DNA from: Pseudomonadota bacterium
GTDB taxonomy: Bacteria; Pseudomonadota; Alphaproteobacteria; Acetobacterales; Acetobacteraceae
Assembly (NCBI GenBank): GCA_021826485.1
Contig: JAKAZX010000096.1
Coordinates: forward strand, 1 to 11,162
DNA length: 11,162 nt
Direction: 5' to 3'
Positions within the stretch are counted from its first letter, which is position 1, and each line of letters opens with the position of its first letter. The notes below the pieces were generated by a model. It was not told where the DNA came from. It did not search any database and saw only the letters and a list, made by a program, of their open reading frames with translations. The position numbers were made by a program, and so were the translations under genes. Of the stretch, positions 6,822 through 11,162 are shown one piece after another.

Positions 6822-7550
6822 TCAGTCGGCCTGCTGCTCTTCGAGCCAATCCGCATAGTCCGCCCGCTTCTCGTCCATCACGTCGGAAATCACGTCGAAC
6901 AGATTCTCGTCGATGGTTTCGAGCTGGTCGAGCACGCCGGTGGCTTCCCAGATCGTGTACAGCTCGATCGAGGTCCGGATATTGACCTCCCACGCCGTGT
7001 CCATCGTATGCAGCGTCGGCACCGGGATGGCCTTGCGCAGCACGTTGAGCGGCGCATTCACCTTGGCGATGTTCGGTCCCCAGTCGGCGAACGCATCGGG
7101 CGTGATCATGTTGGGGGCCAACTGATTGCCGGTGGCGACGAGCTTCATCAGCACCCGTGAGAACGGGCGCAGGACATCCTTGGCGGACTGCATGCCGTGC
7201 TTGATCGCGGTTTCGCGCATGATCATGATCAGCCCGCCCGGCGAATTGTGGAACGGGCAGCGCGCCGCGCAGGTGTAGCACTGCGCGCAGGCCCAGATCT
7301 TCTCCTGCATCGCGTCATGGATGGCTTCGAGATTCTCCGTCCACAGAAGCTGGACGATTTCGCGCGGCGAGAAGTCGTAGTAGTGTGCCGACGGGCAGGT
7401 CGCGGTGCAGATTCCGCAGTTCAGGCAGCCGTACAGCTCGTGGTCAAACATGACGTGCGAGCGGATGTCGTCGTAGATTTCCTCCAGCTTCTCGCGCGGC
7501 ACGGCAGAATCGCTGGATACCGGATCACCCACGGCAGTCGACTGTGACAT
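6822..7550 (-). CDS. shdrC1: sHdr complex subunit C1 (two [4Fe-4S] clusters)
   Basis: A 242-residue HdrC-type protein with two canonical ferredoxin motifs, CLNCGICTATCP (Cys42, 45, 48, 52) and CAQCYTCAARCP (Cys88, 91, 94, 98), each CxxCxxCxxxCP. The remainder is helical and ends in an acidic tail. It would carry electrons between sHdrB1 and sHdrA in the cytoplasmic complex. The ATG at 7548-7550 is preceded by GGGAGAG at the right distance; a TTG two codons upstream (7554-7556) is possible but would sit too near that site. It starts 42 bases after the dsrE gene. The order C1-B1-A-H-C2-B2 that follows is the diagnostic order of sHdr loci. Confidence 0.94.
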   Translation of the reverse strand: MSQSTAVGDPVSSDSAVPREKLEEIYDDIRSHVMFDHELYGCLNCGICTATCPSAHYYDFSPREIVQLLWTENLEAIHDAMQEKIWACAQCYTCAARCPFHNSPGGLIMIMRETAIKHGMQSAKDVLRPFSRVLMKLVATGNQLAPNMITPDAFADWGPNIAKVNAPLNVLRKAIPVPTLHTMDTAWEVNIRTSIELYTIWEATGVLDQLETIDENLFDVISDVMDEKRADYADWLEEQQAD

Positions 7551-7592
7551 TCGCAAAGCTCTCCCTTGCCGCGACGCTTCGCCGCTGCGGCG

Positions 7593-7979
7593 CTAATAGG
7601 TCAGGACGCGCGTATCGTCGTTTTCCATCAATTCCTCGATGACATAGGCGCCGCCGACGATGCCGGCGCATTCCGGGATCAAATCCGCCTCGGTCATGTC
7701 GAACAGATCAAGATTGGGCGAGCAGCAGAGGAACTTGACCCCCGCCTCATGCGCATCCCGGATGAAGTCGTGGACGGTCTTGGACGAGCCGGGCTTGACC
7801 ACCAGCGACTCGGCGACGCCGCGCTTCATCAGCCGCCCGGAGGTGGCGGTGCAGACCACCTCGACCTCGTAATCCATTGCCGCGGCCACGCTGGCCTGGA
7901 AGAACGGAGCGCCCAGCTCCTCCCCGTTCCTCGGGTCGGTATTCACCAGAATGATGACAAGCTTGCGCGCCACGCTCAT
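7593..7979 (-). CDS. dsrE3C: DsrE-family sulfurtransferase, DsrE3C-like
   Basis: A 128-residue DsrE-fold protein. The N-terminal strand is LVIILVNTDP (7-16), then GAPFFQASVAAAM, and the active-site loop FLCCSPN has adjacent Cys85 and Cys86; Cys43 and Cys104 are additional. DsrE3C of Hyphomicrobium denitrificans is a homotrimer that gives sulfur to TusA and is essential for sulfur oxidation there; the position directly before shdrC1 and the short length suit that subgroup, but DsrE3B is not excluded. It is the first gene behind the candidate operon promoter. The numbering uses ATG 7977-7979, but GGAGG stands only one base away from it. GTG at 7971-7973 is seven bases away and could be the true start, giving 126 residues. 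Confidence 0.88.
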   Translation of the reverse strand: MSVARKLVIILVNTDPRNGEELGAPFFQASVAAAMDYEVEVVCTATSGRLMKRGVAESLVVKPGSSKTVHDFIRDAHEAGVKFLCCSPNLDLFDMTEADLIPECAGIVGGAYVIEELMENDDTRVLTY

Positions 7980-7980
7980 T

Positions 7981-7985
7981 CCTCC
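7981..7985 (-). promoter_or_regulatory. Ribosome binding site too close to the ATG of the first dsrE gene
   Basis: GGAGG on the minus strand is one base from ATG (7979-7977) but seven bases from the in-frame GTG (7973-7971). The same arrangement occurs at shdrB1. It favours initiation at the later codon, although annotation programs would choose ATG. Confidence 0.55.
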
Positions 7986-8012
7986 CGCGCCGCCGGGGCG
8001 GCCATTGGAGGT

Positions 8013-8041
8013 ACTATACCCCGCGAAAGCGAAGCTGGCCA
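8013..8041 (-). promoter_or_regulatory. Candidate sigma70 promoter of the sHdr operon
   Basis: On the minus strand, a -35-like TGGCCA (8036-8041, 4 of 6 match to TTGACA) and a -10-like TATAGT (8013-8018, 5 of 6 match to TATAAT) are separated by exactly 17 bases. Transcription would start near 8006, about 27 bases before the dsrE start. The -10 lies in a small inverted repeat, GGTA-CTA-TACC (8010-8020). Inferred from consensus only. Confidence 0.6.
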
Positions 8042-8073
8042 CACATATATTCAGAAAAATGCATTCAATAACG
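8041..8073. promoter_or_regulatory. AT-rich candidate ArsR operator before the sHdr operon
   Basis: An AT-rich island in otherwise GC-rich DNA, reading CATATATTCAG and then the palindrome AATGCATT (8058-8065). It overlaps or lies just upstream of the -35 of the candidate operon promoter, where a repressor could block RNA polymerase. On the minus strand its GCAT...TATAT pattern recurs upstream of the repressor gene (8530-8556). Binding by the ArsR protein encoded next door is inferred. Confidence 0.45.
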
Positions 8074-8088
8074 TGCTGCGGCGCAGCA
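8074..8088 (-). terminator. Hairpin after the repressor gene, weak terminator candidate
   Basis: TGCTGC and GCAGCA flank a three-base loop, starting 10 bases after the ArsR-family stop codon. A T-rich stretch appears only about 15 bases later on the minus strand (TTTTT near 8053-8057), so the intrinsic terminator signature is incomplete. It may attenuate or partly separate repressor and operon transcripts. Confidence 0.3.
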
Positions 8089-8098
8089 AACCGTTCGG

Positions 8099-8506
8099 TC
8101 AGCCGCGCCGCCGTGCCGCCCGCTCGCGGCAGAACATGCGGTAGAGCGTGCCGATCATCTCGCGCGCCTCCTCGCTGCCCAGGCTGTAGAAGATGGTGCG
8201 GGATTCCCGCCGGGTGCGCACCAGCCCGTCGCGCCGCAGCCGGGAAAGCTGCTGGGAGAGGTGCGCCTGCTGGATGCCGAGATGCTCCTCCAGCTCGCCC
8301 ACGGAATGCTCGCCCTCGACCAGATGGCAGAGGATCATCAGCCGGTGGTTGTTCGCCAGCGTCTTGAGGAACTTCGTCGCCGCCAGCGCCCTGGCGCGCA
8401 GCCGTGCGGGATCGATGACATCGGGCATGGGCGCGGCTGCCTCCGCATCGGCGGAGGCAGGGGGCGGCGACGCGGCAGTGGTCCTGGCGGTGTCGAGACT
8501 AGGCAT
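8099..8506 (-). CDS. shdrR: ArsR/SmtB-family repressor, sHdrR-like sulfur sensor
   Basis: A 135-residue winged-helix ArsR-family regulator. The helix-turn-helix runs SVGELEEHLGIQQAHLSQQL (about residues 68-87), followed by the wing (LVRTRRESRTIFYSL). Two cysteines, Cys60 (MILCHL) and Cys126 (RMFCRE), sit where SoxR, BigR and sHdrR regulators have the pair that forms a sulfur bridge with sulfane sulfur and releases DNA; there is no arsenic- or zinc-site CVC-type motif. Start ATG at 8504-8506 has AAGGGAA with a seven-base spacing; an upstream in-frame ATG at 8531-8533 lacks a ribosome site. The N-terminal 30 residues are Ala/Pro-rich and disordered-looking. Immediate upstream position on the same strand points to control of the sHdr operon and of itself. 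Confidence 0.9.
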   Translation of the reverse strand: MPSLDTARTTAASPPPASADAEAAAPMPDVIDPARLRARALAATKFLKTLANNHRLMILCHLVEGEHSVGELEEHLGIQQAHLSQQLSRLRRDGLVRTRRESRTIFYSLGSEEAREMIGTLYRMFCRERAARRRG

Positions 8507-8511
8507 CGAGG

Positions 8512-8518
8512 TTCCCTT
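8512..8518 (-). promoter_or_regulatory. Ribosome binding site deciding the repressor start
   Basis: AAGGGAA on the minus strand is seven bases from ATG 8506-8504. The earlier in-frame ATG (8533-8531) is preceded by AT-rich operator-like DNA with no purine-rich site, so the shorter protein is chosen. Confidence 0.65.
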
Positions 8519-8528
8519 GTATGCGCGA

Positions 8529-8556
8529 AGCATAATATATAGTGTGAGGATATGCG
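8529..8556. promoter_or_regulatory. AT-rich candidate operator and -10 region before the repressor gene
   Basis: A second AT-rich island, containing ATAATATATAG and flanked by GCATA (8530-8534) and TATGC (8551-8555) as an inverted repeat. A TATATT at 8534-8539 on the minus strand could be a -10 box, but no good -35 is found at 16-18 bases. It resembles the island at 8041-8073, consistent with autoregulation. The rest of the gap 8557-8650 shows nothing definite. Confidence 0.4.
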
Positions 8557-8650
8557 AGCCGCCTGAAGCGGCATCGCGCGGTGGGAGGCGACGGGATTGC
8601 CCAGAGACGGACGCATGCTGCCGCCACGCCCCGGTTGTCCGCCGGTTCTG

Positions 8651-9349
8651 TCAGGCAGCCTGCATCAGCCCGGTCACCTTGACCAATCCCACCATGATCT
8701 CGCTGAGCGCGTCGGCAAGTCCACGCTGCACCGCAGCAAGCCGCGCCAGACCGGTCGTCAGGTCCTCCGGCGTTTCGGAGAATTCCATGACCAGGTCTTC
8801 GATCATGCCGGTTTTCATGCCGGGATGCCCGGCGAAGCCGAGGCTGTTGGCGCCGATCTGGAACAGCGCCGGCGCCCCTTCCTCGTCGGTCGCAAGGATG
8901 CGCGCGCCGGCCGGCGGGACGGCGCGGTCGCGCAGATAGAGCGCCAGCGGATAGCGCGCCGGCAGATAGCCGCCCAGCGCCGCCGGATCGGTGCGCTGCG
9001 CCGTGCCCACGGTGAAGCGGAGCGGTGCGGCCTCCGCCCCGCCGCCCGCGGCCACCGCCAGGATGGCGCTGCCCAGCCCGATGCCGACCACCGGCCGCCC
9101 GGAAGCGAGGAACGCCCGCGTCAGCCGCAGTTCCGGCCCCAGGCTCGGCAGCAGATCGCCGCTGACGATGCCCCGAGGGCCGCCGCCCAGCAGCACCAGC
9201 CCGTCGAAATCCTCGGCCGATGCCGGGATGGCGGCGCCCGGGACGAACGGGCGGACATAGCTGAAGCGGATCGCCCGGCTCTCGAAATGGTCTTCCATCA
9301 GGCCGAGGAATTCGCCCTCGGTATGCTGCAGCACGCAAAGCGTGTTCAT
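8651..9349 (-). CDS. Class I glutamine-amidotransferase-like protein lacking its nucleophile
   Basis: A 232-residue GATase-fold protein. It has LVLLGGGPRG (51-60), the usual GGP oxyanion-strand region, and a nucleophile elbow VVGIGLGSAIL (87-97). In active enzymes this reads GxCxG; here Gly91 (codon GGG) replaces the cysteine. The partner His-Pro-Glu motif becomes GHPG (His175 kept, Glu replaced by Gly177). Glutaminase activity is therefore not expected. GATase-like genes accompany lipoate-assembly genes (lipS1, lipT, lipS2) in sHdr-LbpA loci, which fits the neighbours; a binding or hydrolase-like scaffold role is possible. ATG at 9347-9349 has TGGGAC a few bases upstream. An upstream in-frame extension runs to 9547, but it would overlap the divergent gene and is not GATase-like. 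Confidence 0.82.
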   Translation of the reverse strand: MNTLCVLQHTEGEFLGLMEDHFESRAIRFSYVRPFVPGAAIPASAEDFDGLVLLGGGPRGIVSGDLLPSLGPELRLTRAFLASGRPVVGIGLGSAILAVAAGGGAEAAPLRFTVGTAQRTDPAALGGYLPARYPLALYLRDRAVPPAGARILATDEEGAPALFQIGANSLGFAGHPGMKTGMIEDLVMEFSETPEDLTTGLARLAAVQRGLADALSEIMVGLVKVTGLMQAA

Positions 9350-9438
9350 TGCCGTCCCACTCCATGCCGCATCCCTGCCGCGACGCAGCTCAGCATGCAA
9401 TGGCACAGATGGGCGGCGCAAACCCGGACGGTGCGCCC

Positions 9439-10470
9439 ATGAGCTGGATGGCGGCGATCCAGGCGGTGGAACCGTTCGACGACCTGCCGCTCGACCCGGG
9501 ACTGGTGGCGGCGCTGGAGCGGGAGGCGGCGGCGCGGCCATTGGCACCGCTGCGGTTCTTCACCCCCAGTTTCCGCGCCTTCGCCAATGACGAACTCAGC
9601 GGCTGCGGGCGGCACAGCTTCCCTGCGTTCTCGATCACCGGCGGCGCCTGTGCGCTCAACTGCGACCACTGCCAGGCCCGCATCCTGGAGCCGATGATCC
9701 CGGCGCAGAACCCGGAGAATTTCGAGGCGACGGTGCGCGAGATGGTCCGGACCGGCGGGATGCAGGGGTTCCTGCTCTCCGGCGGCTCGAACCGGCGCAA
9801 CGAGGTGAAATACGACCGCTACTACCCGGTGCTGGAGCGTCTGAAGCGCGACTTCCCGCGCCTGCGCATCGCCGTGCACACCGCGCTGCTCGATGCCCCG
9901 CGGGCGCGGCGGATGGAGGCGGCGGGCGTCGATGTGGCCATGATGGACGTGATCGGCGATGCCGACACGATCCGGGACGTCTACCATCTCGACCGGCCGG
10001 TCGAGGATTTCGAGGCGACGCTGGAGGTGCTGTGCGCGACCGGCATGGCGGTCGTCCCGCACATCGTCATCGGCCTGCATTACGGCCAGTTGCGCGGGGA
10101 GGCGCGGGCGCTCGACATCGTTGCGCGGCACCGGGTGGCGGCGCTGGTGCTGGTCGTGGTGATGCCGTTCTATGCGCCGGCGGCGCGGCCGTTCCGCACG
10201 GTTCCGCCGGAGGAGGCGGCGGAGATCTTCGTCGCCGCCCGCCAGCGCATCCACGGCGTCCCCGTCCAGCTCGGCTGCGCCCGCCCGGCCGGGCAGCACA
10301 AGCTGCTGACGGATGCCTATGCCGTCATGGCGGGGTTCGACGGCATCGCCTATCCCGCCGAGGGGATCGTGGCCCTGGCGCGCGCCATCGGCCGGCCGGT
10401 GGAGCAGGCCCACGCGTGCTGCGCGGTCGCCCTGCGCGGCCTTGGTCCCGCCCGGGCCTGCGGCGCATGA
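9439..10470 (+). CDS. Radical SAM protein, LipS-like sulfur-insertion enzyme
   Basis: A 343-residue radical SAM protein. The cluster motif is CALNCDHC (CxxxCxxC; Cys71, 75 and 78 from the ATG used here), after FSITGGA. FLLSGGSNRR supplies the GGE/GGS-type SAM-binding strand, and LGCARPAG near residue 280 supplies a conserved late cysteine. Biotin/lipoyl-synthase-like radical SAM proteins of this type occur with LbpA as LipS1 and LipS2, which together insert two sulfurs into octanoyl-LbpA. I cannot decide between the two from motifs, so no symbol is given. The start is uncertain: the frame is open back to 9349, with ATGs at 9364, 9400, 9409, 9439 and 9448, none with a strong ribosome site. 9439 is chosen because protein-like sequence begins there. 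The stop overlaps the next gene in ATGA. Confidence 0.85.
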   Translation: MSWMAAIQAVEPFDDLPLDPGLVAALEREAAARPLAPLRFFTPSFRAFANDELSGCGRHSFPAFSITGGACALNCDHCQARILEPMIPAQNPENFEATVREMVRTGGMQGFLLSGGSNRRNEVKYDRYYPVLERLKRDFPRLRIAVHTALLDAPRARRMEAAGVDVAMMDVIGDADTIRDVYHLDRPVEDFEATLEVLCATGMAVVPHIVIGLHYGQLRGEARALDIVARHRVAALVLVVVMPFYAPAARPFRTVPPEEAAEIFVAARQRIHGVPVQLGCARPAGQHKLLTDAYAVMAGFDGIAYPAEGIVALARAIGRPVEQAHACCAVALRGLGPARACGA

Positions 10471-11162
10471 GCATGGAGACCGCCGATCTGGTCGTGGTCG
10501 GTCTTGGCCCGGCCGGCAGTTGTGCCGCCGCCGAAGCGGCCGAAGCGGGCGCGCGGGTCATCGCGATCGAGGCGCGGGCCGCGGCCGGCACCCCTGTGCA
10601 GTGTGCCGAGTTCGTTCCCGCCCTGCTTGAACAGGAGGTGCCGAGCCTCGGCTTCGTCGCGGTGCAGTCGATCGCGCGCATGCTGAACTACGTCGAGGCC
10701 GCGCCGCCGGACGAAACCGCGCCGTTCCCCGGCTACATGATCGACCGCGGCCGGTTCGACCGGCTGTTGGCCGAACGGGCGGCGGCCCTGGGGGCGGACT
10801 GCCGCTATGGCCGCCGCGTGGCGGGCGTGGACGCCGACGGCGTGCTGTATGCGACCGATGGCGCGGCGTTTCGCGCCGGCGCCATCATCGGCGCCGACGG
10901 GCCGCGCTCGCGCATCGGCGGCGCCTCGGGCCGAGTGAATTCCGCGCTGGTCGAGACCCGGCAGATCACGGTCGCGCTGCACCGCCGCCACGACGCCACC
11001 GACATCTTCCTCCGCGCCGCCTATCCGGGCGGCTACGGGTGGCTGTTTCCGAAGGGCCGGCTGGCCAATATCGGCCTCGGCCTCGCGTCCCACGCGCGGG
11101 CGGGGCTGCGCCCGCTGCTGACCGCGCTGCATGCCGAACTGGTCGCGGCTGGGCGGGTCGGG
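10467..11162 (+). CDS. lipT: Geranylgeranyl-reductase-family flavoprotein, LipT-like (partial)
   Basis: This gene runs off the right edge; 232 codons are visible, about two-thirds of the family's usual 350-400 residues. FAD-binding signatures are clear: VVVGLGPAGS (residues 9-18) at the N-terminus, GYMIDRGRFDRLL around 90, IIGADGPRSRIG around 140-150 and PGGYGWLFPKG...NIGLG near 190-207. The last block is typical of geranylgeranyl-reductase-type enzymes. VQCAEF (near residue 51) gives a conserved-type cysteine. In lipoate-assembly clusters a flavoprotein called LipT is co-encoded and probably supplies electrons to the radical SAM pair. ATGA overlap with the radical SAM gene supports joint function. 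An isoprenoid or archaeal-lipid role is unlikely here but not excluded from sequence alone. Confidence 0.8.
   Translation, partial: MSMETADLVVVGLGPAGSCAAAEAAEAGARVIAIEARAAAGTPVQCAEFVPALLEQEVPSLGFVAVQSIARMLNYVEAAPPDETAPFPGYMIDRGRFDRLLAERAAALGADCRYGRRVAGVDADGVLYATDGAAFRAGAIIGADGPRSRIGGASGRVNSALVETRQITVALHRRHDATDIFLRAAYPGGYGWLFPKGRLANIGLGLASHARAGLRPLLTALHAELVAAGRVG

Noticed and set aside
1832..7550. Methanogen-type heterodisulfide reductase
   Set aside because: sHdrA is about 350 residues without the extra ferredoxin domains, no MvhD or formate dehydrogenase gene is present, and the duplicated B/C pairs with LbpA, DsrE and TusA mark the sulfur-oxidising type.
9350..9547. N-terminal extension of the GATase-like protein by 66 residues
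   Set aside because: The added part is Pro/Ala/Arg-rich and unlike any GATase N-terminus, and it would overlap the radical SAM gene. The MNTLCVLQH start begins directly with the first beta strand.
10350..11132. Minus-strand open frame of 260 codons opposite the right-edge flavoprotein
   Set aside because: The plus strand here encodes clear FAD and geranylgeranyl-reductase motifs; the minus frame is an Arg/Ala/Gly-rich shadow.
1..11162. tRNA, rRNA, riboswitch or CRISPR array
   Set aside because: No cloverleaf, rRNA-like block or regularly spaced repeat series was seen. The only repeats are the pair at 46-89 and short inverted repeats near the repressor.

Overview
The window is a GC-rich stretch, probably from an alphaproteobacterial sulfur oxidiser. 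That assignment rests on high GC, dense codon-overlapping gene packing and a gene order like that of the Hyphomicrobium-type sHdr locus; no phylogenetic marker is present. It carries a cytoplasmic sulfur-oxidising heterodisulfide reductase-like (sHdr) system with its lipoate-binding protein, its sulfur transferases, a probable repressor, and part of the dedicated lipoate-assembly gene set.

Layout. Bases 1-123 hold no gene. They contain a perfect 36-bp palindrome and two GTCACCCAT-type direct repeats that look like the end of an insertion sequence lying to the left. From 8506 down to 124 everything is on the minus strand. In transcription order: an ArsR-type repressor with two cysteines (sHdrR-like), an intergenic region with a good sigma70-like promoter, then dsrE (DsrE3C-like), shdrC1, shdrB1, shdrA, shdrH, shdrC2, shdrB2, a small unrecognised Cys-rich gene, lbpA, dsrE3A and tusA. 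Many junctions are ATGA or TGATG stop-start overlaps, so the eleven genes from dsrE to tusA look like one co-transcribed and largely translationally coupled unit. Upstream of the repressor, also on the minus strand, is a class I glutamine-amidotransferase-like gene whose nucleophilic cysteine is replaced by glycine. Divergently from it, on the plus strand, run a radical SAM protein (LipS-like) and, overlapping it by ATGA, the first 232 codons of a geranylgeranyl-reductase-family flavoprotein (LipT-like) that leaves the window at its right edge.

How the genes work together (from known sHdr biology plus inference). DsrE3C, DsrE3A and TusA relay sulfane sulfur through persulfidated cysteines to the sHdr complex. 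sHdrA (FAD and Fe-S), sHdrB1/B2 (CCG-type Fe-S proteins) and sHdrC1/C2 (two [4Fe-4S] each) oxidise it with LbpA, whose lipoyl-lysine is thought to carry the sulfur intermediate. The radical SAM, LipT-like and GATase-like proteins match accessory genes of the separate lipoate-assembly pathway that modifies LbpA. The partner genes expected elsewhere (sLplAB ligase, the second LipS, a rhodanese) are not in the window. The ArsR protein probably releases two AT-rich operators when its cysteine pair reacts with sulfane sulfur.

Most notable for follow-up: the catalytically degenerate GATase-like protein, the Cys-rich unknown between shdrB2 and lbpA, the Cys-containing C-terminal tail of LbpA, the Asp-for-Cys change in sHdrB1, paired AT-rich candidate operators, and the palindrome/IS boundary next to tusA.
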